From NCBI RefSeq assembly GCF_030681155.1, contig NZ_JAUXXE010000019.1, positions 1 to 64,000 of the forward strand: a stretch of 64,000 nt of DNA, in the 5' to 3' direction. A program made the position numbers and the translations under genes. Positions 1 to 10,219 of this stretch are shown in pieces (the first letter of the stretch is position 1; every line of letters starts with the position of its first letter). The stretch comes from Phenylobacterium sp. Lineage in GTDB: Bacteria > Pseudomonadota > Alphaproteobacteria > Caulobacterales > Caulobacteraceae. Below the pieces are notes generated by a model. It saw only the letters and a list, made by a program, of their open reading frames with translations. It was not told the origin of the DNA and ran no database searches.

Positions 1-2
1 CC

Positions 3-725
3 AGCGAAGCCTATGGCCAGACCCTGGCCGGCGCTTCGAAGTCCCTCGCGGATATGGACGAGCCGGCGGACTTGAGGACCATGGTCGACAACCTCAGCGT
101 TGCGACCAAGCGGGTCCAACGCGAGAACAAGTCGCTCGAACAGCGGCTTTCGGAGTCCACCTCCGAGGTAGCGAAACTACGCGAGCACCTAGAGCAGGTT
201 CGGCGCGACGCCACGACTGACGGCCTGACCAACCTGGCCAACCGCAAGGCGTTCGACGAGGAATTGGCGCGAGCCTGCGCTGACGCCGAGGCCGACGGTT
301 TGAGTTTGACCCTGGCGGTCATCGACATCGACCACTTCAAGAACTTCAACGACACCTGGGGGCACCAGACCGGCGACCAGGTGATCCGCTATGTCGCCAG
401 CGTCATTGGCCGCGTCGGCGCCCCGCCGCGCTTCGCCGCGCGCTACGGCGGTGAGGAGTTCGCGCTGATTTTCCCGCGCGAAAGCGCCGAGATCGCGGCC
501 GTGGTGCTCGAGGAAATCCGCGAGGAAGTCTCCTCGCGCATGCTCAAGCGTCGCTCCACCAATGACGATCTGGGAGCCATCACCGTCTCAGCGGGCCTGG
601 CTGAGATGCGTCGTGGGGAAAGCGCTCACAGCTTGATGGAACGCTCTGACAGCGCGCTCTATGTCTCCAAGCGTTCGGGCCGCAATCGCGTGACCAGCGC
701 CGAGACGGTGCAGACCGCCGCCTGA
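3..725 (+). CDS. GGDEF-domain diguanylate cyclase (5' end outside window)
   Basis: This is the C-terminal part of a diguanylate cyclase, which makes the second messenger c-di-GMP from two GTP. The reading frame is open to the left edge (SEAYGQTLAG precedes the track's first Met at 54), so the gene starts outside the window. A short coiled-coil-like stretch (RENKSLEQRL...) leads into a GGDEF domain that begins near DGLTNLANRKAF, with metal-binding VIDIDHFKNFND and the active-site loop RYGGEEF. The usual RxxD product-inhibition site, 9 to 6 residues before the loop, reads ARAxx-like (A at -9, R at -6), so feedback inhibition through an I-site is unlikely. The sensory N-terminus cannot be seen. 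The family call is firm; the partner and input are unknown. Confidence 0.9.
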   Translation, partial: SEAYGQTLAGASKSLADMDEPADLRTMVDNLSVATKRVQRENKSLEQRLSESTSEVAKLREHLEQVRRDATTDGLTNLANRKAFDEELARACADAEADGLSLTLAVIDIDHFKNFNDTWGHQTGDQVIRYVASVIGRVGAPPRFAARYGGEEFALIFPRESAEIAAVVLEEIREEVSSRMLKRRSTNDDLGAITVSAGLAEMRRGESAHSLMERSDSALYVSKRSGRNRVTSAETVQTAA

Positions 726-800
726 CCCCGCTTTTGTCCTAGCCTGACGCCGGGGTATCCTCGTTTAGATCGTCCAAAGAGACGCACGAGGGAGCGAGCC

Positions 801-1601
801 ATGGCCTATTCCAAGATCAAGACGTCGGTGAACGACGGCATCGCCGTGGTGACCCTGAACGACACCGCCACACTGAACGCAGCTGGCCTCGACCTGATGG
901 CCGAGTTGCAGGACGCCTTCGAGGCCCTCAAGGGCGACGAGACGGTGCGGTGCGTGGTGCTGACCGGTGAAGGGCGCGGTTTCTGCTCAGGCGCGAACCT
1001 CTCCGGCCGCGGCGGACCGGGCGCCGAGGCGCCAGATCCCGAAGGCCCCGATGCTGGAGCTGCCCTGGAAACCATCTACAACCCCTTCGTCACCTCGCTC
1101 CGGGAATATCCGATCCCGATCGTCACGGCGGTCAATGGCGTAGCCGCGGGCGTCGGTTGCTCGCTGGCCCTGATGGGGGACATCATCGTCGCCGCCGAGA
1201 GCGCCTACTTCCTGCAAGCCTTCCGCCGGATCGGCCTGGTGCCGGATGGCGGCTCGACCTATTTGCTGCCCCGGCTGATCGGCAAGGCGCGCGCCATGGA
1301 GATGGCTCTGCTGGGCGACAAGATCCCGGCCAAGACGGCCCTCGAATGGGGCCTGGTCAACCGCTGCGTTCCCGACGACCAGTTGATGGCCACAGCAATG
1401 GAATTGGCCAAGGCGCTGGCCACCGGCCCCAAAGCGCTGGGCGCCATCCGCAAGCTGGTCTGGCAAAGCCTGGACGAGGAGTGGGCCGAGCAGCTTCACG
1501 CCGAGCGGGTCGCCCAGAAGCACGCCGGCCGCACGGAAGACAGCCGCGAAGGCATTCTCGCCTTCCTCCAGAAGCGCCCAGCGGCGTTTACGGGCCGCTA
1601 G
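801..1601 (+). CDS. Enoyl-CoA hydratase/isomerase (crotonase family, PaaG-like)
   Basis: A 266-aa crotonase-family enzyme acting on acyl-CoA thioesters in the cytoplasm. The oxyanion-hole segments are GRGFCSGANLSGRGG and NGVAAGVGCSLALMGD, and a carboxylate sits in the later LVPDGGSTYLLPRLIG stretch. A single Asp there, rather than the two Glu of classical hydratases, together with the KARAMEMALLGDKI region, most resembles PaaG-type (epoxyphenylacetyl-CoA) isomerases. No other phenylacetate genes are nearby, so the substrate is open. The ATG at 801 follows a GAGGGAGC ribosome-binding site. The stop overlaps the stop of the convergent LtrA-like gene by four bases (CTAG). Confidence 0.88.
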   Translation: MAYSKIKTSVNDGIAVVTLNDTATLNAAGLDLMAELQDAFEALKGDETVRCVVLTGEGRGFCSGANLSGRGGPGAEAPDPEGPDAGAALETIYNPFVTSLREYPIPIVTAVNGVAAGVGCSLALMGDIIVAAESAYFLQAFRRIGLVPDGGSTYLLPRLIGKARAMEMALLGDKIPAKTALEWGLVNRCVPDDQLMATAMELAKALATGPKALGAIRKLVWQSLDEEWAEQLHAERVAQKHAGRTEDSREGILAFLQKRPAAFTGR

Positions 1602-2782
1602 GCGCCGGCGCGGGCCCGCTCGCGCCGCACCCATATCGTCTCGGCGGCCGCCACCACGACCAGCACTGCCGAGATAAGGCCGCTCAAGACCACGGGCGTC
1701 ATTCTCATCGCGAGAGCCGCCAGGACCGCGAGGGCCAAAAGGCCCCCGAGATGTGCGCGCGGCAAGCGTCCCGTCGTGGCGCTTCGAAACAGCAGATCGC
1801 CCAGCAGGTAGAGCCCAGGCCCCACCAACAGGACAGCGGCGGTGCTGAGGTGCATATGACCGTGCGGATGGGCCAGGGTCAGCTCGTCCCCGACCGCGGT
1901 GACCACCACCCCGGCGATCAAGGGCAAGTGAATGTAGGTGTAGGCCAGCCGCGCCACCCGCCCGGGATCGCTTGAGGAGACAAACTGCGTGCTGGCGCGC
2001 TCGGCGGCGGCGTCGAAGTAGATCCACCACATCGCCACGCTGCCGACGAGGGCGGCCAGGAATGCGCCGATCACTCCAGCGCTGGGCTCCAGATTGGCCG
2101 CCGTCGCCCCCGTGACCAGGATCGACTCGCCCAGGGCGATGATGACGAACAGCGCGCACCGTTCGGCCATGTGCGCGCCCTCGACGTCCCAGTCGGCTGT
2201 CGTCGAACGGCCCAGGCCCGGCGTCCAGAAGCCCAGCGACGGCGCGGCGAAATCGATCAACATGGCGCACGCCCAAAGGGCCAGCCGTGCGCCCTCGTCC
2301 GCGAAGCCGCCGGCGATCCACAGCACGCCGGACCCGGCCAGCCAGGTCGTGATCCGCTTGAAATTCCGATAGTTGCCCTCGTTGTGGCCGCGCAGGGCCC
2401 ACATCACGAACAGCGAGCGCCCGACCTGCATGAAGACGTAGGCGCCGGCGAAGGCCAGGCCGCGGTCCTCGAACGCCCGAGGCAGCGAGGTCGAGAGCAT
2501 CAGGCCCCCAAGCATGAGGACCAAGAGCATCAACCGGACGGGCGTGCGGTCCGGCTCCAGCCAATTGGTGATCCAGCAAGTGTAGATCCATACCCACCAA
2601 ACCGCGAGGAACAGCAGGGCGGTTTGGATGGCGCCAAGCGGCGTTAGATGTTCAAGCAGCGAATGTGAGAGCTGGGTGATCGCGAAGACGAAGACGAGAT
2701 CGAAAAACAGCTCGATATAGGTGACACGATTATGCTCGTGCCCCGTGCGTTTCCGCTGCAGGTCCGCCCGCGCCCCGATCAT
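1598..2782 (-). CDS. Low-temperature-requirement A (LtrA) family membrane protein
   Basis: A 394-aa polytopic inner-membrane protein of the LtrA family. The family signature is at the N-terminus (VTYIELFFDLVFVFAITQLSH), followed by about ten to twelve hydrophobic segments, a conserved WALRGHNEGNYRNF loop and an E/H-containing helix (GAHMAERCALFVIIALGESIL). LtrA was named from a Listeria cold-growth mutant; the biochemical role is not established. Start ATG at 2782. The gene stands alone on the minus strand: sufA lies downstream of no shared promoter and ends at 2875, 93 bases upstream. The family assignment is good and the function is unknown. Confidence 0.88.
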   Translation of the reverse strand: MIGARADLQRKRTGHEHNRVTYIELFFDLVFVFAITQLSHSLLEHLTPLGAIQTALLFLAVWWVWIYTCWITNWLEPDRTPVRLMLLVLMLGGLMLSTSLPRAFEDRGLAFAGAYVFMQVGRSLFVMWALRGHNEGNYRNFKRITTWLAGSGVLWIAGGFADEGARLALWACAMLIDFAAPSLGFWTPGLGRSTTADWDVEGAHMAERCALFVIIALGESILVTGATAANLEPSAGVIGAFLAALVGSVAMWWIYFDAAAERASTQFVSSSDPGRVARLAYTYIHLPLIAGVVVTAVGDELTLAHPHGHMHLSTAAVLLVGPGLYLLGDLLFRSATTGRLPRAHLGGLLALAVLAALAMRMTPVVLSGLISAVLVVVAAAETIWVRRERARAGA

Positions 2783-2874
2783 GCCCAGCCTCCGCTATCG
2801 CGTGACGCCAAGTCTAGGGAAGCGCGGCGCGCGCGCCAGCGGCGCGTTACAAACGTTGAGGCGACCGCAGCCGG

Positions 2875-3276
2875 CTAGGCGTCGTGGGCCTTGGCCGGCT
2901 CGATGGTGACGCTTTCACCGCAGCCGCAGGCGTCAGTCTCGTTCGGGTTCTGGAAGGTGAACTTCGACGACAGCTTGGTGGTCACATAATCGATTTCGGT
3001 GCCGATCAGGAACAGCACCGCCTTGGGCTCGATAAGGATGGTCACGCCCTTGTCCTCGACCACCTCGTCCAGGAGACCAGTGGTCTCAGCATATTCCAGA
3101 ATGTACTCCTGACCGGCGCAGCCGCTGTTCTTCACGCCCACCCGCAGGCCCGCATAGGGCTTCTCGGCCTTCTCCATGATCTCGCGAACACGGGCGGCCG
3201 CAGCGTCGGTCAGGGTGACGACTTTCGGCCGGGGGCGGCGGACGCGGGGCGCGGGCGTGAGGTTAAGGTCGGTCAT
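2875..3276 (-). CDS. sufA: SufA/IscA-type iron-sulfur assembly protein
   Basis: A 133-aa A-type carrier of the HesB/IscA/SufA family that binds or transfers Fe-S clusters. After an about 20-residue basic N-terminus the core runs VTLTDAAAARVREIMEK...; the three family cysteines are visible as NSGCAGQEY and, near the C-terminus, DACGCGESV. It is the last gene of the suf operon, 18 bases after sufT. The protein is slightly longer than E. coli SufA because of the basic extension. The context makes SufA a better name than IscA or ErpA, although sequence alone cannot separate these paralogues. Confidence 0.9.
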   Translation of the reverse strand: MTDLNLTPAPRVRRPRPKVVTLTDAAAARVREIMEKAEKPYAGLRVGVKNSGCAGQEYILEYAETTGLLDEVVEDKGVTILIEPKAVLFLIGTEIDYVTTKLSSKFTFQNPNETDACGCGESVTIEPAKAHDA

Positions 3277-3294
3277 GCTCAGCCTTATATGGTG

Positions 3295-3663
3295 TCAGAA
3301 CATGTTGAGTTGAAGCTTCGCCTCGTCGGACATCCGAGATGGATCCCACGGCGGGTCGAAGACCAGATCAACTTTCACTTCGCCGATCCCCGGAATTTCC
3401 TTCACCGCGTCCTGCACCCAGCCCGGCATCTCGCCGGCCACAGGGCAACCCGGGGCGGTCAGGGTCATATCGATGGCGACGTTCTTCTCGTCCGAAACAT
3501 CGACCTTGTAGATGAGGCCAAGCTCGTAGATGTCGACCGGGATTTCCGGGTCGAACACCGTCTTCAGCTTCTCGATCAGCTGATCCGTCAGAGCATCAAG
3601 CTCCGCCTGGCTCAGCGGAGTCGTGCTGGTCGGTTCGATGGCGGTCGCGTCATCCATAAGCAT
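3295..3663 (-). CDS. sufT: SufT / MIP18 (DUF59) family Fe-S assembly factor
   Basis: A 122-aa MIP18/DUF59-fold protein, the SufT factor that helps Fe-S cluster maturation. Typical motifs are VFDPEIPVDIYELGLIY, MTLTAPGCPVAGEMPGWV (with the conserved Cys) and VFDPPWDPSRMSDEAKLQL. The ORF track starts at a TTG (3669) that overlaps the sufS stop; I prefer the ATG at 3663 (MLMDDATAIE), with another ATG at 3657 possible. None has a good ribosome-binding site, so translation is probably coupled to sufS. It lies between sufS and sufA, which is usual in alphaproteobacteria. Confidence 0.9.
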   Translation of the reverse strand: MLMDDATAIEPTSTTPLSQAELDALTDQLIEKLKTVFDPEIPVDIYELGLIYKVDVSDEKNVAIDMTLTAPGCPVAGEMPGWVQDAVKEIPGIGEVKVDLVFDPPWDPSRMSDEAKLQLNMF

Positions 3664-3665
3664 GC

Positions 3666-4880
3666 TCAAGCAAAAAAGGCCCGGGTGCGGTTCAGGGCGT
3701 CGACGAAGAAGTCGGCCTCCCCTTCCGTATTATATAGGGCGAAGGAAGCCCGAGCGGAGGATGTAACGCCGAAACGTCGCATCAGGGGCTCGGCACAATG
3801 GGTTCCGGCGCGAACCTCGACGCCGTAGCGGTCCAGGATCTGGGCCACGTCGTGAGCATGCGCTCCGTCGATGGTGAAGGACAAGATCGCGCCCTTGCCC
3901 GGCGCATCGCCCAGCACCCGCAGCCAGTTGGCGCCGCTCAGGCCCTCCCGGACCCGGGCGTAGATCTTCGCTTCGTGCGCAGCAATTGCCTCGCGGTCGA
4001 GGCCGTTCAGCCATTCAATGGCCGCGCCCAGCCCAATCGCCTCGATGATCGGCGGAGTGCCGGCTTCGAACCGGTGCGGCGGGTCGGCATAGGTGATCTT
4101 CTCGAGGCTGACCTCGCCGATCATCTCACCGCCGCCTTGATACGGCGGGAGGGCGGCGAGTTCGGCGGCCTTACCGTAGAGAACGCCGATACCCGTGGGG
4201 CCATAGAGCTTGTGGCCCGAGAAGACGTAGAAATCGACGTCCAGCGCCTTCACGTCCACCGGCATGTGGACAATGCCCTGGCACCCGTCCAGCAGCACCT
4301 TGGCCCCGGCGGCATGCGCCTGGGCGATGATCTCCGCGACCGGATTGATGGTGCCGAGCACATTGGACATGTGCGTCACCGCGACGACCTTGGTCCGCGC
4401 CGTCAGCAGCCCCGGCAAGGCCTCCATATCCAGGCGGCCGTCATCGAGTACGGGGATGAACTTCAGGACCACGCCGAGGCGCTCGCGCAGGAAGTGCCAC
4501 GGCACGATATTGGCGTGGTGCTCCATCTCGCTGAGCACGATCTCGTCGCCGGCCTTCAGACTGGCGCCGATCCCGGCCGCGACCAGGTTGATCGCCTCGG
4601 TTCCGCCCTTGGTGAAGACGATCTCGCCAAGCTCAGCGTTGATGAAGGTCGCGACCGACTTGCGGGCGGCCTCGTAGGCGTCGGTGGTCTCGTTAGCCAG
4701 GGTATGCAGGCCGCGGTGCACGTTGGCGTAGGAATGCTCCATGACCCTGGTCATGGCCTCGATCACCGCGCGCGGCTTCTGGGCCGATGCGCCGCTATCC
4801 AGATAGACCAGCGGCTTGCCATTGATCTGACGGCTGAGGATCGGAAAGTCGGCGCGGACCGCTTCGACGTCAAAGGCCAT
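3666..4880 (-). CDS. sufS: SufS cysteine desulfurase (type II)
   Basis: A 404-aa PLP-dependent cysteine desulfurase that mobilises sulfur from L-cysteine for the SufBCD scaffold. The PLP lysine is in DFYVFSGHKLYGPTGIG, and the type II active-site cysteine is in EVRAGTHCAEPLM, the same place as the RxGHHCA motif of E. coli SufS (here Thr replaces the first His). The start is the ATG at 4880 (MAFDVEAVRADFPIL), two bases after the sufD stop; the track's earlier start (4910) would add ten residues read from inside sufD. No sufE or sufU sulfur acceptor is present in this operon. Confidence 0.95.
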   Translation of the reverse strand: MAFDVEAVRADFPILSRQINGKPLVYLDSGASAQKPRAVIEAMTRVMEHSYANVHRGLHTLANETTDAYEAARKSVATFINAELGEIVFTKGGTEAINLVAAGIGASLKAGDEIVLSEMEHHANIVPWHFLRERLGVVLKFIPVLDDGRLDMEALPGLLTARTKVVAVTHMSNVLGTINPVAEIIAQAHAAGAKVLLDGCQGIVHMPVDVKALDVDFYVFSGHKLYGPTGIGVLYGKAAELAALPPYQGGGEMIGEVSLEKITYADPPHRFEAGTPPIIEAIGLGAAIEWLNGLDREAIAAHEAKIYARVREGLSGANWLRVLGDAPGKGAILSFTIDGAHAHDVAQILDRYGVEVRAGTHCAEPLMRRFGVTSSARASFALYNTEGEADFFVDALNRTRAFFA

Positions 4881-4882
4881 GG

Positions 4883-5911
4883 TCAAAGCCCCAAGCCCTT
4901 GGCGGCCCAAGCCTTGGCCACCTCGCGTGCGCCGTCATGTTCGATCCGGTCGATGACCTCGCCGACAAACGCCTCGGTCAGCAGGCCTCTAGCGACGTCC
5001 TCGGGCATGCCGCGTTGCTGGGCGTAGAACAGCGCGTCCTCGTCGAAGGCGCCGATGGTGTTGCCGTGGGCGCATTGAACATCGTCGGCGAAGATCAGCA
5101 GTTCAGGCTTGGCGTCGATCTCGGCCTTGTCCGACAGGATCAGCGCATGGTGGCCCATCCGCGCGTCGGTGCGGTCGGCGCCCTCGGCCACGACGATCCG
5201 GCCCTGGAACACGCCGCGCGACTGGTCGCGCACCACGCCCTTGGTCAGCTGGCTGGTCGTCCCATCGACACCCTGGTGCTCGACCACGGTGGTCAGGTCC
5301 GCGTGACGCTTGTCGGCCAGCAGATAGGCCGCGTCTAGGCGAACGCTGGCGCCCGCGCCCGGATGAGCAACGCGAGTTTCGATACGTTGACGCCGCGCGC
5401 CGTCGGTCAGCACCGTCTGCGCCAGCTGAGCGCCCGCGCCGAGCGTCACATCAGCCGTCGAAACGCTGACCGCATTGACGCCGTCAGCGGCCAGAATGAT
5501 CCGCTCCAGGCGGCCGTTGGCGCCCACTGAGATCTTGAGATCCAGGTTGGCGACATAGTCGGCGTCATCGCCCTCGTAGCTTTCCAGCAGGATCAGGTTG
5601 GCGCCTTCCGCCAACTCGATCTGCGCGGTGGCGGAGTGCGATCCGCCGCCCAGCGCCGCAAAGTGAAGCGCCACGACATAGGGCGCCGCTGAAGCGCTGC
5701 GGATCACCACCGGATCGCTGGCGTTGACGACATGGATCGGCAGATTGGCGAGGCCTGCGAACGGCCCGACCGGCGCCTCGCCCACGAAGGGCTGCGACGG
5801 CGGCGGAAGAACGCGCAGCAGGCCGCGCAGGTCGGTCCACTTCCAGTCTTCGTCACGCTTGCTCGGCAGCAGGGTGACGTCGCTGGCCTTAAGGGCGGCG
5901 GCTAGGCTCAA
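4883..5911 (-). CDS. sufD: SufD Fe-S scaffold subunit
   Basis: A 342-aa SufD subunit of the SufBC2D scaffold. The N-terminus has the diagnostic RDEDWKWTDLRGLL (like the E. coli R.E.WKYT segment), and the C-terminal beta-helix ends with VQCAHGNTIGAFDEDALFYAQQRGMPEDVARGLLTEAFVGEV, containing the conserved C..HG..IG. The only sensible start is TTG at 5911, which overlaps the sufC stop as TTGA; no ATG occurs in the first part of the reading frame. This implies strict translational coupling to sufC, its partner in the complex. Confidence 0.93.
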   Translation of the reverse strand: MSLAAALKASDVTLLPSKRDEDWKWTDLRGLLRVLPPPSQPFVGEAPVGPFAGLANLPIHVVNASDPVVIRSASAAPYVVALHFAALGGGSHSATAQIELAEGANLILLESYEGDDADYVANLDLKISVGANGRLERIILAADGVNAVSVSTADVTLGAGAQLAQTVLTDGARRQRIETRVAHPGAGASVRLDAAYLLADKRHADLTTVVEHQGVDGTTSQLTKGVVRDQSRGVFQGRIVVAEGADRTDARMGHHALILSDKAEIDAKPELLIFADDVQCAHGNTIGAFDEDALFYAQQRGMPEDVARGLLTEAFVGEVIDRIEHDGAREVAKAWAAKGLGL

Positions 5912-6654
5912 GCTGCCCTCGCGTACTTGTCGTACCCTTCGCGTTCCAATTCGTGCGCCAGTTCAGGGCCGCCGCTCTCGGCGATACGGCCGCCGGCCAA
6001 CACATGGACGCGGTCGGGTTTGATGTAGTCGAGCAGCCGCTGATAGTGGGTGATCACCAGCATCGCCCGGTCCGGGCTGCGCATCGCGTTCACGCCGTCG
6101 GCGACAATCTTCAGGGCGTCGATATCGAGGCCGGAATCTGTCTCGTCCAGGATCAGGAAGCGCGGCGAAAGCATCGCCATTTGAAAGATTTCCATCCGCT
6201 TCTTCTCACCGCCCGAGAAGCCGACGTTCAGCGCTCGCTTGAGCATTTCGAAATCGATCTTCAGTGAGGCGGCTGTCGTGCGGGCGAGCTTCAGGAACTC
6301 CGGCGCGGTGATCTCGGCCTCGCTCCGCGCCTTGCGCTGGGCGTTCATCGCGGTGCGGATGAAGGTCAGGGCCGGAACGCCTGGGATCTCCAGCGGATAT
6401 TGAAACGACAGGAAGACGCCGCGCGCGGCGCGTTCGCTCGGGTCGAGCGACAGCAGGTCTTCCCCGTCCAGCGTCGCGGTTCCCTCGGTCACTTCGTAGC
6501 CCTGGCGACCGGTCAGCACATAGGACAGCGTCGACTTGCCGGCCCCGTTCGGCCCCATGATCGCATGGACCTCCCCGGCCGGGACGTCGAGCGTCAGGCC
6601 CTTCAGGATCGGCTTGCCATCGATCTCAGCGTGCAGGTTGGAAATCGAAAGCAT
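5908..6654 (-). CDS. sufC: SufC Fe-S assembly ATPase
   Basis: A 248-aa ABC-type ATPase of the SufBCD complex, cytoplasmic and without membrane segments. Walker A is GPNGAGKST, the Q-loop region is SFQYPLEIPGVPALTF, the signature is FSGGEKKRMEI and Walker B is RFLILDETDSGLD, followed by the H-loop in VITHYQRLL. The start ATG overlaps the stop of the upstream unknown gene (ATGA). Length and motifs match the family fully. Confidence 0.96.
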   Translation of the reverse strand: MLSISNLHAEIDGKPILKGLTLDVPAGEVHAIMGPNGAGKSTLSYVLTGRQGYEVTEGTATLDGEDLLSLDPSERAARGVFLSFQYPLEIPGVPALTFIRTAMNAQRKARSEAEITAPEFLKLARTTAASLKIDFEMLKRALNVGFSGGEKKRMEIFQMAMLSPRFLILDETDSGLDIDALKIVADGVNAMRSPDRAMLVITHYQRLLDYIKPDRVHVLAGGRIAESGGPELAHELEREGYDKYARAA

Positions 6655-7054
6655 CAGTTCGTCTCGTCGGCCAGATATTGCGCCATCACGTCGAGGGCTT
6701 CCTCGACCGTGTTCACCAACTTCGCCTTGCGCGGCGCGGCGGTGGGGGTGCTTGCGGTGCGTTTGTCGCCGGCCCGGACGTTGATGGTCCCGGCCTCGAA
6801 ATAGGCGTCGATCAGATAGTCATCGTGATGCAGGCTGACCGTGTAGCGGCGGATCTCCAGGGCTAGGCCCTTGTCCCGCAGGAAGGCCTCGTCCTCGCTG
6901 AGCGTGCTGTAAAGCTGCTCGGCGCGCGCCAGGTCTTCTTCCTGCTGCCGACGTTCGGCCTCCTCGCGGGCATGGCGGGCGGCGTCGCGGCGGGCATGCT
7001 CGGCTTCGAAGGCGCGGCGGAGGGACATCGTGCGGCTCTCAGGTGTTGCGAGGG

Positions 7055-7058
<4 letters not shown>
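6654..7058 (-). CDS. Uncharacterised charged protein between sufB and sufC
   Basis: I do not recognise a family for this 134-aa protein. It starts with a strongly charged, probably helical or coiled-coil region ([37 protein letters not shown], about residues 13-50). A small alpha/beta-looking part follows ([29 protein letters not shown]), then a basic linker and a final helix ([18 protein letters not shown]). It has no cysteine, signal peptide or membrane segment. The ATG at 7058 overlaps the sufB stop (ATGA), and the stop overlaps the sufC start (ATGA), so it is translated between two subunits of one complex. A second in-frame ATG at 7028 is possible. A role as an accessory to SufBCD is inference from position only. 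Confidence 0.8.
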
Positions 7059-8524
<1,466 letters not shown>

Positions 8525-8536
8525 TACTCTAACTCC

Positions 8537-9670
8537 TCACGCCGCCGGCGCGCGGTGACGCGCGGCGTGACGGGAATGAACTTGTTCCCAGGCGGCGGCG
8601 AAGGCCGCCCAATCCTGCTCAGTGGTGGCCCAGCCGCCTGAAACGCGGATCGCGCAGCTGGCTAGGTCATCCAGGCCCATGGCGACGAGCACGTGGCTCG
8701 CCTTCACCTTGCCCGACGAACAGGCCGAGCCGGCGCTGACCATGATCCCGGCCAGATCCAGAGCCATCACCTGCAACTCCGCACCATAACCGGCGGCGGC
8801 GATGCATAGGGTGTTGGGCAGGCGCACGACGCTCTCGCCGATCACGACCGCCCCCTGCGCCTTGAGGCGCTGGGCGGCGGCGTCGCGCCAGCCGGCCTGA
8901 ATTTCCTTGTCGCGCAACGAGGCCATGGCCGCGGCGCCAAAGCCGGCGATCCCGGCGACATTCTCGGTTCCGGCCCGGCGCCCGCGCTCCTGCCCGCCGC
9001 CATGTTGGCGACGCACCATGGTGGCGCGGGGGCCAAAGGTCAGCGCCCCGACGCCCTGCGGCCCGCCCAGCTTGTGAGCCGAAACGACCAGGGTGTCCGC
9101 GCCTAAGGCGCGGCTGTCGGTGATGATCTTGCCCGCCGCCTGAATGGCGTCAACGTGCAGCCAGCCGTCAGCGGCGCGAACGATTTCAGAGGCTTCACGC
9201 ACCGGCTGAATGACGCCGGTCTCGTTGTTGGCAAGCATCAGGGCCAGGAAGGGCCGGCCGTCGGCGGCGTCCCAGTTCGCGAGCCGCGCGCTCAGCCATT
9301 CGAGATCGGCGACGCCATCGGCGGTCACCGGCAGATATTCCACCGCCGCACCGCTCGCCTTGGCGCTTTCCAGCACACTGTCGTGCTCAACGGCGCTGAC
9401 GATCAGGCGTTTGGAGCCGGTGGCGACAGCGCTCTCGATTGCCAGGGCGTTGGCTTCAGTGCCGCCTGACGTGAAGATCACGGTCGAGGCCGGGCCGCCG
9501 ACCAGGGCGGCGACCTCATTGCGGGCATGTTCGACGATCGCGCGGGCCGAACGCCCGGCCGCGTGCACCGACGACGGATTTCCGCCTACCGCGAAGGCGC
9601 GCGTCATCGCGTCGATCGCCTCGGGGCGGATCGGCGCGGTCGCGTTGTAGTCGAGATAGATGCTGCTCAT
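8537..9670 (-). CDS. IscS/NifS-type cysteine desulfurase (type I)
   Basis: A 377-aa PLP-dependent cysteine desulfurase of the IscS/NifS group. It opens with IYLDYNATAPIRPEAIDAM, has the PLP lysine in LVVSAHKLGGPQGVGAL, a GTENVAGIAGFG segment and the type I catalytic cysteine in SAGSACSSGKVKASHVL. It lies between iscR and sufB, while a type II enzyme (SufS) is encoded later in the same operon, so the operon has two sulfur donors. The ATG at 9670 overlaps the iscR stop by four bases. No iscU is nearby, so feeding SufB or a housekeeping sulfur-transfer role are both possible. Confidence 0.92.
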   Translation of the reverse strand: MSSIYLDYNATAPIRPEAIDAMTRAFAVGGNPSSVHAAGRSARAIVEHARNEVAALVGGPASTVIFTSGGTEANALAIESAVATGSKRLIVSAVEHDSVLESAKASGAAVEYLPVTADGVADLEWLSARLANWDAADGRPFLALMLANNETGVIQPVREASEIVRAADGWLHVDAIQAAGKIITDSRALGADTLVVSAHKLGGPQGVGALTFGPRATMVRRQHGGGQERGRRAGTENVAGIAGFGAAAMASLRDKEIQAGWRDAAAQRLKAQGAVVIGESVVRLPNTLCIAAAGYGAELQVMALDLAGIMVSAGSACSSGKVKASHVLVAMGLDDLASCAIRVSGGWATTEQDWAAFAAAWEQVHSRHAARHRAPAA

Positions 9671-10113
9671 GCGGCCCTCGACTCCCGGTCGGACAAGCGT
9701 CCGCTGACCAGGTCCTCGAGCGACACCGAGGCGAGATAGGTTTCGAGCTGCCGACCCATCTCTTCCCAGAGGTCATGGGTCATGCAGCGCTCGCCCTTGA
9801 GCATGCAGCCCTTGCTCTTGCCGCACCGGGTGGCGCGCAGGGGCTCATCCACGGCCATGACGATGTCGGCGATATTGGTGTGCTCGGCCTCGCGGGCCAG
9901 CCGGTAACCGCCACCTGGGCCACGCAGGCTTTTGACCAGGCCGCGACGGCGCAGGCGGGCGAAAAGCTGTTCGAGGTAGGAGAGCGAAATCTGTTGGCGG
10001 GCGGCGATTTCAGCCAGGGTCACGGCGCGATCGCCCTCGGCCAGCGCGGCCTGACGGCGCGCAAGATCGGCCATGGCCATCACCGCATATCGTCCCTTGG
10101 TCGAAAGGCGCAT
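9667..10113 (-). CDS. iscR: IscR, Rrf2-family Fe-S-sensing regulator
   Basis: A 148-aa Rrf2-family winged-helix regulator. The helix-turn-helix lies in VTLAEIAARQQISLSYLEQLFARLRRRGLV. The cluster-binding cysteines are in RCGKSKGCMLKGERCMTHDLW, spaced C-x5-C-x6-C and followed by the conserved His (MTH), so it should hold a [2Fe-2S] cluster as IscR does. It is the first gene of the suf operon and probably represses it when Fe-S supply is adequate. A good promoter with an IscR-like half-site lies upstream (see the regulatory entry). Confidence 0.94.
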   Translation of the reverse strand: MRLSTKGRYAVMAMADLARRQAALAEGDRAVTLAEIAARQQISLSYLEQLFARLRRRGLVKSLRGPGGGYRLAREAEHTNIADIVMAVDEPLRATRCGKSKGCMLKGERCMTHDLWEEMGRQLETYLASVSLEDLVSGRLSDRESRAA

Positions 10114-10219
10114 GTCGCTCCGTATAACCTCAGTGCTTTTTTTCGAGCTTTTGGCACAGCCCGTATGTTACAGGCCCCGGCTTGCACGGGGCTTGTCGCC
10201 GGAACTGGCCGACGGTCGC

